Source of the DNA: Marinobacter mobilis
GTDB taxonomy: Bacteria; Pseudomonadota; Gammaproteobacteria; Pseudomonadales; Oleiphilaceae
Direction: 5' to 3'
DNA length: 64,000 nt
Assembly: GCF_900106945.1 (NCBI RefSeq)
Contig: NZ_FNNE01000009.1
Coordinates: 1 to 64,000 of the forward strand
Part shown: in pieces, positions 44,865 to 54,584 of the stretch
Layout: each line of letters begins with the position of its first letter
Position numbering within the stretch: the stretch's first letter is position 1
Notes under the pieces: generated by a model
What the model was told of the DNA's origin: nothing
The model's database searches: none
Seen by the model: the letters and a program-made list of their open reading frames with translations, nothing else
Position numbers and translations under genes: made by a program

Positions 44865-45545
44865 ATGACCCAACTGCGACGAATTACGAAGGGCTCGCTG
44901 GTCGATACCGCTATCGATTCGATACGCACCGCAATTGAAACCGGCCAGTGGCAAACCGGCGATCGCCTGCCCGTCGAAGCAGAGCTCTCCGAAGCCCTCG
45001 GCATAAGCCGTAATACGGTCCGGGAGGCCGTTCGCGTATTGGTGCACGTCGGCATGCTGGAGACCCGTCAGGGCGACGGCACCTATGTTCGCTCGAGTCA
45101 CGATGGCGGCGAGACACTGCGACGGATGGAGCAGGCCGAGCTCAAGGATCAGCTGGAGGTCCGGCAAATGCTTGAGGCCGAGGCTGCCAGGCTTGCGGCA
45201 GAGCGGCGTACCGATGACGAGGTACAGGTCATGTCCAGGGCCCTGGATCAACGCGCCGCTGCCGGCAATGATGTCAGGGCACGTATTCGTCATGACGAAC
45301 AGTTTCACCACGCCCTGGTTCGTGCGGCACACAATTCGGCGCTGGTCGAACTGTATTCGTATTTCTCCCACGCCATCACCCGCACCATTGAACGCACCGA
45401 ACTGGATGAGTCATTACCGGAACCTTCCCAGGAAGATCACGAGATACTGCTGGCGGCGGTTCGGCGAAAGGATAGCGCTCGGGCAAAACAATTGGCCTCC
45501 GCCCTGCTCCAGCCAAGTATCGACAAACTGAACTCCACCCGATAG
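44865..45545 (+). CDS. GntR-family regulator (FadR/FCD subfamily)
   Basis: A 226-aa regulator with a winged helix-turn-helix (about 10-75; GDRLPVEAELSEALGISRNTVREAVR) and an all-helical FCD ligand domain (about 85-220) whose metal-site residues are suggested by RHDEQFHHALVRAAHN. Start at 44865 (MTQLRRITKGS) is preferred to an upstream TTG. The transporter gene begins ten bases after its stop, so it probably controls that transporter in response to a small organic acid. Confidence 0.9.
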   Translation: MTQLRRITKGSLVDTAIDSIRTAIETGQWQTGDRLPVEAELSEALGISRNTVREAVRVLVHVGMLETRQGDGTYVRSSHDGGETLRRMEQAELKDQLEVRQMLEAEAARLAAERRTDDEVQVMSRALDQRAAAGNDVRARIRHDEQFHHALVRAAHNSALVELYSYFSHAITRTIERTELDESLPEPSQEDHEILLAAVRRKDSARAKQLASALLQPSIDKLNSTR

Positions 45546-45555
45546 AGCCCGGCCG

Positions 45556-46539
45556 ATGCGTATTGATCCGTTTACCCTGCTCCTTCTGGGCGCCATCGTT
45601 CTGGCTTCACTTTTCCCCGCGGAAGGCGGCTTCGCCGAGGTACTGTCGACCACCGGAACTCTGGCAGTAGCGCTGCTTTTTTTCCTGCATGGCGCAGCGT
45701 TGTCGCGGGAGCAGGTGATCGCAGGCGCAAGCCATTGGCGCTTGCACCTGGTGGTTACGTCACTGACCTTTGTATTTTTTCCGCTCGTGGTACTGCCGAT
45801 CAACTCATTGGCACCCGCATGGATACCCGCAGACCTTGGGCTCGGCTTTCTGTATCTGGGCGCCCTCCCCTCTGCGGTGTCATCATCCATTGCCTATACC
45901 GCGATGGCGCGAGGGAATGTTCCGGCCGCCATCTGCAGCGCGGCCGCCTCTAACGTTTTCGGGATGATGCTCACGCCGTTTTTGCTGATTCTGCTGGTCA
46001 GCACCTCTGGCGAAAGCAATTTCTCAGTCGCTGACGCACTGCGGGATATTTGTCTGCAGTTATTGCTGCCCTTTGCCATCGGCCACGGGCTTCGCCCCTG
46101 GCTTGGGGGCTTTCTTGCACGCAATGAGACGCTCGCCAGTCGTTATGACCAGTGCGTGATCTGGCTCATCGTGTATTCGGCATTTTCCCACTCAGTTGCA
46201 AGCGGCCTGTGGCAGAACCTTCCATGGTCTGCAATCGTACTTGCCCTGGTGTTCTGTGTTGCCCTGCTGGCTCTGCTGATTTTTGTGGCGAGACTGGCGG
46301 TGAAGGTACTGGGGTTCAATTTGGAGGATGAAGCCGCAATTGTCTTCTGCGGCTCAAAAAAGAGCCTGGCATCCGGGTTGCCTATGGCCAAGGTACTCTT
46401 CTCGGGCCACCCTGGCTTTGGGATGATTGTGCTCCCCATCATGTGTTACAACCAGATCCAGGTCATTGTCGGTGCCATATTGGCCCAGCGCTATCGGCGC
46501 AGGATTGATAGCGCCCAAAACGAGACGACCGAAACCTGA
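45556..46539 (+). CDS. bile acid:sodium symporter family transporter (YfeH-like)
   Basis: A 327-aa integral inner-membrane protein with about nine or ten hydrophobic segments, of the SBF-like/YfeH group of sodium-dependent organic-anion transporters. The conserved core is seen in GALPSAVSSSIAYTAMARGN and in FCGSKKSLASGLPMAKVLF. Length is typical. Substrate unknown; the linked FCD-type GntR regulator points to an organic acid. Translation probably follows the GntR gene by coupling. Confidence 0.87.
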   Translation: MRIDPFTLLLLGAIVLASLFPAEGGFAEVLSTTGTLAVALLFFLHGAALSREQVIAGASHWRLHLVVTSLTFVFFPLVVLPINSLAPAWIPADLGLGFLYLGALPSAVSSSIAYTAMARGNVPAAICSAAASNVFGMMLTPFLLILLVSTSGESNFSVADALRDICLQLLLPFAIGHGLRPWLGGFLARNETLASRYDQCVIWLIVYSAFSHSVASGLWQNLPWSAIVLALVFCVALLALLIFVARLAVKVLGFNLEDEAAIVFCGSKKSLASGLPMAKVLFSGHPGFGMIVLPIMCYNQIQVIVGAILAQRYRRRIDSAQNETTET

Positions 46540-46548
46540 GCCGCCAGA

Positions 46549-47205
46549 TCACTGGCCGGTCATGTTGCTGAACAGGCTGGTCAGGACCACAAGCCCAACA
46601 ATCCAGCCAATAACCGCTGGCCAGAAGCTTTTCATGGATTCCCGCTCGGCAGCACTTACCGGGTCCAGCTGTTCAGGCTCGTTAACCTCAGGATCGCCCG
46701 GCACCCTCGACTCCTGCCCCTCACTGGCGGATTCAAGCTCGGCCCAGCCAAACCAGTGGCCGAGAAAATAACCAACGTCGGTGGGCAGAACACCATTGAC
46801 TGCCATTGGTCTGAGTTGCCCCTCGATGTGATTGGAAATTTCCTGGCGCAACGCCTCCCGGTCTGCAGGAGGTTCTGTCAGCACGGCCTTCCATACAGCG
46901 ACATCCCCCGTTCTTGCCGGATCGTTCAATAGCGCTTTTACCTGAAGGATCACCTCCCGCACAACCTGATGATCTGCTGCGGACAAGTCAGTGGCCGGCT
47001 GAACGGCCGCAGACGGGACGGCGGCGTCACTGGCTTCAAACGGGATGTCAGACTCCAGGCCAGCTTCGGCAAATGCCTCAGACAACGCCCTTTTGAGCAT
47101 TCCCGCCTCTTCCGCGTTGGCAAATTTGGCCTGCTGATCATAGGCCTCACGTATTGCGGTGGCATCGCGGGTCGGTTTGATCCCGAGAACTTCCCAACAA
47201 CCCAT
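46549..47205 (-). CDS. J-domain-like protein with C-terminal membrane anchor
   Basis: A 219-aa protein. The N-terminus (CWEVLGIKPTRDATAIREAYDQQAK) has the form of a J domain but lacks the HPD tripeptide needed to stimulate DnaK, so it is a J-like rather than functional DnaJ domain. A low-complexity Ala/Asp/Pro middle region and a helical domain follow, and a hydrophobic segment near the end (SFWPAVIGWIVGLVVLTSLF) probably anchors it in the inner membrane with the J-like domain in the cytoplasm. ATG at 47205 has GGGAG nine bases upstream. Function unknown. Confidence 0.75.
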   Translation of the reverse strand: MGCWEVLGIKPTRDATAIREAYDQQAKFANAEEAGMLKRALSEAFAEAGLESDIPFEASDAAVPSAAVQPATDLSAADHQVVREVILQVKALLNDPARTGDVAVWKAVLTEPPADREALRQEISNHIEGQLRPMAVNGVLPTDVGYFLGHWFGWAELESASEGQESRVPGDPEVNEPEQLDPVSAAERESMKSFWPAVIGWIVGLVVLTSLFSNMTGQ

Positions 47206-47366
47206 TCCATTCACTCCCGGCAATTGAACTCAATATTCTTCCTGATCACGGCAGACAAGCCATGGCCTGGTGACTTATTATCAAGAAAAGATTATACGGC
47301 CCGACCACCTCGGGCCGGCAACACGCAATAATGCCAACACCGCGCGCTGTATACAAAGATTGCCCT

Positions 47367-49439
47367 ATGCCTGTGTCCCGAAGCCATACCATCAAGCTCC
47401 ATTCTCTGCTGGTCATCGGCTGCTTTTCGTTGTCACCGGTGAGTGCCAGTGATAACAGCAGTGAAGATGGACTGAACCTTTCCGATGCCTTTGAAGCGGA
47501 TTACAGCTTCCTCCTTGAAGAGCCGGTGCCAGAGGTTCTCAGCACCACCAAACTGCGTCAGCCAAAGTCGCGCGTCCCCGGCACGACCACCGTCATTCGT
47601 GGCAGTCTCATCAGGGATCTCGGCATTCTCAATCTGGAAGAGGTGTTTCGCCTGGTCCCCGGCATGACGGTTGGCTACATTGGCAGCAACAGCCCGGTCA
47701 CCAGTTACCACGGCACTGTGGCCTACGAACAGCGGCGCCTGCAGATTCAGATCGATGGCCGTACGGCTTACCAGCCAAGCCTGTCCGATGTGGACTGGAA
47801 CAGCATGCCGGTCGCCATTGAAAACATTGAACGTATCGAGATCAGCCGAGGGCCCAATGCCGCGGCTTATGGCATCAACGCGTTTCTGGGTACGATCAAC
47901 ATCATCACCAAATCTCCGGCAGACACTGAGGGGGGCGAATTCCATGCTGCCTACGGGAGTCGTGGCTATAAACGCCTTTTTGGTTCAACGGGCAATACCA
48001 GCGATAACTACGATTGGCGCCTGTCCTACCAACGCAGAGGCTCGGACGGTTTCGACTTTCAGTACGATGATGATAGAAACGAGCTGCCGTTCAATGACGG
48101 CTATGCGCTGAACTTCTTTTCCTACGATTCGGTCGCGGCAATCAACGCCCATAACGCGCTCGATTTTCGTGCCGGCGTGACCGATGGCGTGGACAAGGAC
48201 GACCGGCGGCGTATAGGTGAGGCGTTTGGTGCCCAGAACGATCCAGATGTTGACGTCCGGGATTATTACCTTCAGGCCACCTGGCGCTATACCCCTTCGG
48301 AAAGCCACTTCCTTCACCTGATGTCGAGTTACCAAAGCTATGGTCGTACTCAGGAGTGGCGGACCTGCCCTACCGGGTTTCCGATCGAGTTTTGCGCGGA
48401 CGTAGACCAGAACCGTGATGAGTCCCGCCTCGAGTTTGAACTACAAGATACCCTGATCATTAACCCTGACCTCAGAATCGTTTCCGGCCTTGGGTATCGG
48501 GAAGACAATTTCGAATCCGACACGTTCTTTAACGGCAAGGGGGCCAACTATCAGTCCCGGGTATTTGGGAACGTGGAATATACCCCCGTCAACTGGGTGA
48601 CTTTCAATGCCGGAGCCAACTGGGAAACCACGACCACGATAGACGACTCGTTTCTTTCCCCACGGGTGGCCGCGAACTTTCAGCTGACCGATCACCAGAC
48701 CCTCCGATTCGTCTACTCCGAGGCGGTTCGGACTCCGGATGCGTTCGAGCAGAACGCCGATTGGGGCTACCGCGCGACGAATATTTCACCGGAAGATTTC
48801 GCCTTTCTGAATGGACAGCGACTGGGCCCTACCGTTCAGGGGTCCGGAGACCTGACCGAGGAACAGATTGTTTCACGGGAGATCAGCTATTTTGCCCAGT
48901 TCCGTATGGGTAGTGGCTTGCTCACTACCGAAGTGAAGTACTTTAACGATGAACTGCGAGATGTCATCGCCGGCGTTCTCAATGTCGATGAATGGACGAT
49001 CGGAAACAATGTCGCTCTGGATCAGCAGGGCGTGGAACTGGAAGCGTCCCTTGAGTATCCGGACACTCAACTTCGACTCACCTATGCCTATCTGGACCAG
49101 GATGGCCGCTACACCGGACCACCCACCGACCAGGAAACAGACCTTTTCCTGCGCCTGGAGAGTCGCCTCAGCGCCAAACACTCCGGTAGTATCGCCTGGA
49201 TCCAGCAATACGCATGGGACCTGTCCTCGGCGACGGCGTTTTACTACGTTGATGAATTCGCCCGGGGTCCCTTCAAGCGGGCCGATCTGAGGCTGGCAAA
49301 AAGCGTATATAGCCCTAGACTTAACTACAACGTTGCGCTCATTTTCCAACACTACTTTCACGATACACCGCCAGTTAGCGATGACAATAACATCAGGGAC
49401 CCTAATCAAGTCTTTATCGAAGCCGGCCTGAAATTCTGA
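47367..49439 (+). CDS. TonB-dependent outer-membrane receptor
   Basis: A 690-aa outer-membrane beta-barrel. A signal peptide (LLVIGCFSLSPVSA) is followed by a plug domain (about 60-185: TTVIRGSLIRDLGI, RIEISRGPNAAAYGINAFLG, INIITK) and a 22-strand barrel ending in GLKF with the C-terminal phenylalanine required for assembly. It takes up a scarce ligand using TonB energy. The start at 47367 is chosen over 47331 because it leads directly into the signal peptide. The following binding-protein and sensor-kinase genes run in the same direction and may sense the same ligand. Confidence 0.9.
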   Translation: MPVSRSHTIKLHSLLVIGCFSLSPVSASDNSSEDGLNLSDAFEADYSFLLEEPVPEVLSTTKLRQPKSRVPGTTTVIRGSLIRDLGILNLEEVFRLVPGMTVGYIGSNSPVTSYHGTVAYEQRRLQIQIDGRTAYQPSLSDVDWNSMPVAIENIERIEISRGPNAAAYGINAFLGTINIITKSPADTEGGEFHAAYGSRGYKRLFGSTGNTSDNYDWRLSYQRRGSDGFDFQYDDDRNELPFNDGYALNFFSYDSVAAINAHNALDFRAGVTDGVDKDDRRRIGEAFGAQNDPDVDVRDYYLQATWRYTPSESHFLHLMSSYQSYGRTQEWRTCPTGFPIEFCADVDQNRDESRLEFELQDTLIINPDLRIVSGLGYREDNFESDTFFNGKGANYQSRVFGNVEYTPVNWVTFNAGANWETTTTIDDSFLSPRVAANFQLTDHQTLRFVYSEAVRTPDAFEQNADWGYRATNISPEDFAFLNGQRLGPTVQGSGDLTEEQIVSREISYFAQFRMGSGLLTTEVKYFNDELRDVIAGVLNVDEWTIGNNVALDQQGVELEASLEYPDTQLRLTYAYLDQDGRYTGPPTDQETDLFLRLESRLSAKHSGSIAWIQQYAWDLSSATAFYYVDEFARGPFKRADLRLAKSVYSPRLNYNVALIFQHYFHDTPPVSDDNNIRDPNQVFIEAGLKF

Positions 49440-49527
49440 CGTCCTCACGCGGCTTCAAGCAAAAGGGTAAACGCCGTGCCCCCGATCAGGGTGCGGCATG
49501 CAGACTTGAAAATTGCCAAGGCAGGTA

Positions 49528-50517
49528 ATGATCAGTACAGCAGCGATACCTAAACACACAAACAGAAAACACGGGCAGGCACTGCACGCACTGCTGTTTT
49601 TTGTTCTAAGTTTGCTGACAAGCATCACTGTAGCAAACGAGGCGACTGACACAACGTCATCCCCTTTTCGCTATCCGGTACTCGTGGCCGGCTCCGATAA
49701 CACCGCGTTCAATTTAAGATTCATTGATCTTCTCAAGCAGGAACTGGGTGATGGCATCCAGATCATGGCGTTTTCTCCGGAGGCCGTCGAAGCATACCCG
49801 GAAGCGCCGGTTGTCAGCCTTGGGAACTCAGCCCTTGCCCGAGTCCAGCAATTGCCTCCCCGCCCACCGACCCTGGCGCTGATGGTCACTGAAGACCAGT
49901 TTTCACGTTACCGGGACAGAGGGCGCGATAGAGTTTCTGCCGTATATTACGACGCGCCCCTGATTCGTCAGGCACTGCTGGGAAAGCTGATTCTTCCCCA
50001 GGCCAGCCGTGTCGCCCTGCTCGCCCAACCTGGCTATGAACCGCAATACGATGGCCTGATTCAGGCCCTGGCCAACTACGACCTCAAGGCAAGAGTGTTC
50101 ACGGTGAGGGATGCAGAAAGCCTCATCGGCACCCTGTCCCGCGCCCTCAGTTACGGCGATTTTCTGCTTGCGGTACCGGATCCGGTCATATTCAACCCTC
50201 AAACCGTCAAACACATACTGCTGACCGCCTATCGCAGAAACCGGGTGGTCATCGGTCCGGGCCGCGCCTTCGTCAGGGCCGGCGTCCTGGCCTCCACCTT
50301 TCCTCCACTTGAGGCTATCGCCAACGCCGCTGCGCAACAAATCATGAACTACCAGCAAAGCGGCGAATTTCTTCCCGCTTTCTACCCAAGCGGCTTCGGA
50401 GTTGAGATAAATCACCAGGTGGCCAGCTCGCTCAACGTACCGGTACCGGATGAAGAAACACTGAAGGAGGAGCTTCAGCGACTCCTCCAGGCAGCCGACC
50501 AGGGAGGAAGTCCATGA
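49528..50517 (+). CDS. orphan periplasmic ABC-type substrate-binding protein
   Basis: A 329-aa protein with an N-terminal signal sequence (LHALLFFVLSLLTSITVANE) and a two-lobed periplasmic-binding fold of the ABC_sub_bind type (COG2984-like; VALLAQPGYEPQYDGLIQAL and GDFLLAVPDPVIFNP). ATG at 49528 with AAGGCAGG upstream. No permease or ATPase is nearby; instead its stop overlaps the start of a hybrid histidine kinase by ATGA, so it is probably a sensory co-receptor rather than a transporter component. Confidence 0.82.
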   Translation: MISTAAIPKHTNRKHGQALHALLFFVLSLLTSITVANEATDTTSSPFRYPVLVAGSDNTAFNLRFIDLLKQELGDGIQIMAFSPEAVEAYPEAPVVSLGNSALARVQQLPPRPPTLALMVTEDQFSRYRDRGRDRVSAVYYDAPLIRQALLGKLILPQASRVALLAQPGYEPQYDGLIQALANYDLKARVFTVRDAESLIGTLSRALSYGDFLLAVPDPVIFNPQTVKHILLTAYRRNRVVIGPGRAFVRAGVLASTFPPLEAIANAAAQQIMNYQQSGEFLPAFYPSGFGVEINHQVASSLNVPVPDEETLKEELQRLLQAADQGGSP

Positions 50518-52448
50518 AACCCCGCACTCGCCCCCTGAAGCGCAGATTGCTGGGCCTGGCTGTGTTACCGGCACTGATCATGTTTCTGGTGCTGCTGTTC
50601 TTCTTTACGTCGGCGAGAATTGCTGATGCCAGAAACGAACTGTTCAGCAACAGCCAATTGCTTGCTGACAATCTGGCACCTGCCCTGGAGTACGCCGTTG
50701 TTTCGGGCAACAGCCAGATGCTCAATCAGATTATCGGCCGAGCGTTCGACGGCAGTCGTGCCGACTGGATAAGGGTCACTGATATTGGTGGCAGAGTCAT
50801 GGGCTCCATCAGCGATGAGACAATCCCTGAGCGCTCCGCCGTCGATGTCTTTGAGGCCGATATCCTGCAGCAACCGCTGGAGATGAACGCCGACCGGGCC
50901 GGAGGCTGGTTTGAGCCAACTTTCGGCTTCACCGGGAGCACCATTCGACTGGGTACCGTGGAGGTTGGTGTTTCCCCCGACGTACTTTCTGACAGGCAAA
51001 GCGACATTCTTTGGTCATCTGCCATTGTCGGGCTCGCGCTGTTGTTATTTACCCTGCTGATTTCCAGACGCAGCCTCGACGAACTTGTGGAGCCCATGCA
51101 GTTGCTCTCACAACGGATTGAAGCAATGACAAAGGGGGATTACCGGCAACCCGCCTCCTTCTCGGGTACCCAGTCCCTTGAAGTGGCAAAACTCGAAAGC
51201 CAGCTAAATACACTCGCTAAACACCTGGAATCACTCAAGTCATCCAGGGAGCAGATACTTTTATCGACCGAAATCGCCCGCGAAAAGGCAGAAGCAGCCA
51301 ACCGCGCAAAATCCGAATTTCTGGCGGTGATGAGTCACGAGCTGAGAACTCCCATCAACGGGGTCCTTGGCATGCTTGAGCTCATTGGTGAGGAACCATT
51401 GACCTCGGAACAGGAGGATTATCTGAAGACCGCGAGGCGTTCTTCCGAGGATCTGCTGACCATTATCAACGATATACTCGATATTTCCCGCATGGATCGC
51501 GGAAAGCTTGCACTCGACACGACCAGCTTTGATGCCAATCAACTGATCCAGAACTGTGTCGCCAGCTATCGCCACCTGGCTGAGCAGCAAGGTCTGGAGC
51601 TGAACCTGCGCTTCATGGGAAGCTGGCCGGAGAATACTCTGGTTAAAGGGGACCCGGTGCGTTTTCGGAAGATATTGGTAGGCTTGCTGGACAACGCCAT
51701 AAAATTTACCGATCAGGGTAGTATTCAGGTACAGGCGGAGTGGCAGTATCTAGAAGATAATTGCGCGGTTCTCCGTTACACCGTCCAGGACTCCGGCAGC
51801 GGCATTCCCTCTAACCGATTGTCTGAAATTTTCAAAACATTCGAGCAGCTGGATTCCAGTCACAGCCGACAACATGGCGGTACCGGAATCGGCCTGGCTC
51901 TGGTGCAAAAGCTTGTCGAGCTTATGGGGGGACACGTCAATCTTGATTCCGACCTGGGCATTGGTTCGTCCTTCAGCGTAGAGATTCCCTTTGAACTGGA
52001 AGAGAACCCCAATGAGGACCACCACACCGCAACGAGCCCGATACTTGCCCAGACTCGCAACCCCGGTGCGTCCCGAGCGCTGGTGGTAGAAGATAACCCC
52101 GTCAACCAACGGGTTGCCAGCGCACTGATGAGTCGCCTTGGGTTTGAGACTGACGCGGTGAGTAACGGCAGGGATGCCCTGGATCGCTTTTGTTCAGGCC
52201 AGTTCAACTACCAGGTGGTGCTGATGGACTGCCAGATGCCAGTCATGGACGGCTATGAAGCAACACGGGGTATGCGGGAATGGGAAAGCCAGAACGGTCA
52301 TTCCCGGGTGCCAATCATTGCGCTGACCGCAGATGTCTTGCCCGGCACCAAAACAGCCTGCCACAGCGCCGGGATGGACGACTATCTTCCCAAGCCGGTC
52401 CGTAAAGATCAGCTCAGAGTAATCCTGAGCCGCTGGCTGGATATCTGA
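50514..52448 (+). CDS. hybrid sensor histidine kinase with receiver domain
   Basis: A 644-aa inner-membrane kinase: transmembrane helix (about 9-32), periplasmic sensor region (about 33-163), second helix (about 164-184), HAMP-like linker (185-240), HisKA domain with phospho-accepting His275 (SHELRTPING), ATPase domain (about 375-490; DNAIKFTDQG, GTGIGLALV) and a receiver domain (about 520-640) with phospho-acceptor Asp572 (LMDCQMPVMDG). No HPt domain or separate response regulator is encoded here, so output must pass to another protein. It is translationally coupled to the binding protein. Confidence 0.92.
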   Translation: MKPRTRPLKRRLLGLAVLPALIMFLVLLFFFTSARIADARNELFSNSQLLADNLAPALEYAVVSGNSQMLNQIIGRAFDGSRADWIRVTDIGGRVMGSISDETIPERSAVDVFEADILQQPLEMNADRAGGWFEPTFGFTGSTIRLGTVEVGVSPDVLSDRQSDILWSSAIVGLALLLFTLLISRRSLDELVEPMQLLSQRIEAMTKGDYRQPASFSGTQSLEVAKLESQLNTLAKHLESLKSSREQILLSTEIAREKAEAANRAKSEFLAVMSHELRTPINGVLGMLELIGEEPLTSEQEDYLKTARRSSEDLLTIINDILDISRMDRGKLALDTTSFDANQLIQNCVASYRHLAEQQGLELNLRFMGSWPENTLVKGDPVRFRKILVGLLDNAIKFTDQGSIQVQAEWQYLEDNCAVLRYTVQDSGSGIPSNRLSEIFKTFEQLDSSHSRQHGGTGIGLALVQKLVELMGGHVNLDSDLGIGSSFSVEIPFELEENPNEDHHTATSPILAQTRNPGASRALVVEDNPVNQRVASALMSRLGFETDAVSNGRDALDRFCSGQFNYQVVLMDCQMPVMDGYEATRGMREWESQNGHSRVPIIALTADVLPGTKTACHSAGMDDYLPKPVRKDQLRVILSRWLDI

Positions 52449-52455
52449 AGCGTCC

Positions 52456-52483
52456 CGTGAACCGGTCAGCGGACCGGTTCACG
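52456..52483. terminator. strong hairpin between convergent kinase and gor genes
   Basis: CGTGAACCGGTC-AGCG-GACCGGTTCACG is a perfect 12-bp stem with a 4-base loop, starting eight bases after the kinase stop and extending over the last codons of gor. No T-run follows in either direction. Confidence 0.6.
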
Positions 52484-53827
52484 CATGGTGACGAACTCTT
52501 CTGCCGACGTCGGGTGGATACCAATCGTACTGTCAAACTGCGCCTTGGTCGCGCCGCTCTTGATGGCGACGGCCAGGCCCTGAGTGATTTCCCCGGCATC
52601 CGGCCCCACCATGTGCGCACCGAGCACCCGATCACTCTCACTATCCACCACCAGTTTCATCAGGCAGCGTTCATCACGGCCGGTCAGCACATACTTCATC
52701 GGCTTGAATTCTGAACGGTAGATGGTGACCTCGTACCCCTTGTCTCTGGCTTCGGCCTCGGTAAGCCCGACAGTGCCGATATTGGGCTGACAGAACACCG
52801 CCGTCGGGATGTTGTTGTAGTCCATCTCCCCTTCGCCATCGCCAAACAGGCGGCGGCTGAGAACCATAGCCTGAGCAAGAGCAACCGGAGTCAACTGGGG
52901 GGTGCCAATAACGTCACCCAGTGCGCTGATACTGGGAACCGCAGTTCTGAAATGCTCATCGACCCTGATGTGTCCGGAGGGTTCAAGTTCGACCCCCAAC
53001 GCCTCAAGTCCGAGGCCATCGGTCAATGCCCGACGGCCGGTGGCCGCCATAACCAGCCCAGTCGTCAAGGTACTGCCGTCCGAGAGGTGCACGAGATAAT
53101 GCCCACCTTCCGATTCAACCGACTCGATGGTTGATCCGAATTTCAGGCGCACCCCCTTCTTTTTCATCTCGTCCACCATAAAGTGACGAACATCGTGGTC
53201 AAAACCACGGAGGAACAGGTCGCCCCGGTAGATCAGGGTTGTATCCACCCCAAGACCGGCCAGGATACCGGCAAATTCCACAGCAATGTAGCCACCACCC
53301 CAGACGACCGCGTGTCGTGGTAACTGTGGCAGGTAAAACATTTCGTTAGAGGTCAGAATAAACTCCGCACCGGGTAAGTCAGGCACCACTGGCCAGCTTC
53401 CCGTTGCCACAGTGATCTGCGCGGCCTCATAACGCTGGCCCGCCACTTCGACCGTATTGGCATCCACCAGAGCAGCACTGCCTTCGATAATGGTGACTCC
53501 GGAGTTGATCAACAAACGTTGATAGACACCATTAAGGCGCTCAATTTCAGCGTTCTTGTTAGCCACGAGTGTGGGCCACTCAAATCGGATCTGGTCTTTC
53601 GGAACCTGCCAACCGTAACCCGACGCATCGTCCAGCTCTTCACTGACGTGGGCTCCATAGACAAACAGCTTTTTCGGAACGCAGCCGACGTTGACGCAGG
53701 TACCACCGAGGTAACGAGACTCCACAACCGCAACCTTTGCCCCCTTTTGGGCAGACATGCGGGCCAGGCGGACTCCACCGGAACCTGCGCCAATGACAAT
53801 CAGGTCATACTGCGTGCTATCGGACAC
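52466..53827 (-). CDS. gor: glutathione-disulfide reductase
   Basis: A 453-aa cytoplasmic flavoenzyme that reduces oxidised glutathione with NADPH. It has FAD-binding GAGSGG (13-18), the redox disulfide [13 protein letters not shown] (Cys44/Cys49), the NADPH-binding [11 protein letters not shown] and the C-terminal [10 protein letters not shown] with the catalytic histidine. Length matches Gor. GTG start with AAGGAG about six bases upstream. It follows the GNAT gene by 36 bp and may be the last gene of a transcript running down from the gsp operon or from a local promoter. Confidence 0.95.
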   Translation of the reverse strand: MSDSTQYDLIVIGAGSGGVRLARMSAQKGAKVAVVESRYLGGTCVNVGCVPKKLFVYGAHVSEELDDASGYGWQVPKDQIRFEWPTLVANKNAEIERLNGVYQRLLINSGVTIIEGSAALVDANTVEVAGQRYEAAQITVATGSWPVVPDLPGAEFILTSNEMFYLPQLPRHAVVWGGGYIAVEFAGILAGLGVDTTLIYRGDLFLRGFDHDVRHFMVDEMKKKGVRLKFGSTIESVESEGGHYLVHLSDGSTLTTGLVMAATGRRALTDGLGLEALGVELEPSGHIRVDEHFRTAVPSISALGDVIGTPQLTPVALAQAMVLSRRLFGDGEGEMDYNNIPTAVFCQPNIGTVGLTEAEARDKGYEVTIYRSEFKPMKYVLTGRDERCLMKLVVDSESDRVLGAHMVGPDAGEITQGLAVAIKSGATKAQFDSTIGIHPTSAEEFVTMREPVR

Positions 53828-53863
53828 AAAAACTCCTTTAAAATACTATTTATATTCTTATGG

Positions 53864-54532
53864 TTAGGCGCTGTTTTTAATCTTATCTCGAGATTCGGCA
53901 GCACGAAAAAGAACATAGTCCTCAAAGCTGCCCAACTGCAGCTTACCCAGGCTGTGAAAGCCTTCGGATTCGTAGAACTGCAGATAGCGGCTGTTGCCGG
54001 TATCCAGCACCAGCCCACTCCCGCGCGGGTTGTCCGCACATAAACGAATCACCGTTTCAAGCAGCAGCCGGCCGTAGCCGCGATTCTGATATTTTGGATG
54101 AACGCCCATCAAGGGAAGCTGATGGGCTTGGGGCTGGGGTAACAAGGAACGGATTTGTTCGTGGTATTCAAGGTAACGGCGGGTACAGGCAAAACCTGCC
54201 GTCAATATCATCCGAATACGCCAACTGAGCTGATTTGCCAGGTTGAGGCGAAGTTCCGGCTCACCAATGAAAGCAACGGCAACCAGGGTTTCGTCAACCA
54301 TGATCCCTACCGCTTCCTGGTTCAACTCAAAGTACAGGTTGATCAGTTCACGGATCGTTGCCCTGACTCGCTGCTCATACCCCGGTCGGCGATGATCAAA
54401 CAGGTGCTGGAACGTGGGCTCGTGCCGATAGGACTGAAACAGGACCGACTTGGCCTCATTGGCAGCAGATTCATCGAGTCGCACTACCACAGCTTCTGGA
54501 GCATGGTTACTATCCTGCGTACCGGTTGCCAT
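53864..54532 (-). CDS. GNAT-family N-acetyltransferase
   Basis: A 222-aa protein with the GNAT fold: acetyl-CoA-binding motif A in LPLMGVHPKYQNRGYGRLLL (Q/RxxGxG/A as QNRGYG) and motif B in LDTGNSRYLQFYESEGF. The substrate cannot be deduced. ATG at 54532 has GAGGGGAG about eight bases upstream. It lies between gspM (52 bp upstream on the same strand) and gor. Confidence 0.85.
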   Translation of the reverse strand: MATGTQDSNHAPEAVVVRLDESAANEAKSVLFQSYRHEPTFQHLFDHRRPGYEQRVRATIRELINLYFELNQEAVGIMVDETLVAVAFIGEPELRLNLANQLSWRIRMILTAGFACTRRYLEYHEQIRSLLPQPQAHQLPLMGVHPKYQNRGYGRLLLETVIRLCADNPRGSGLVLDTGNSRYLQFYESEGFHSLGKLQLGSFEDYVLFRAAESRDKIKNSA

Positions 54533-54584
54533 TACTGAACTCCCCTCACGAATTATGGGATTCCCGCCCACTCGGGTTGATCCG

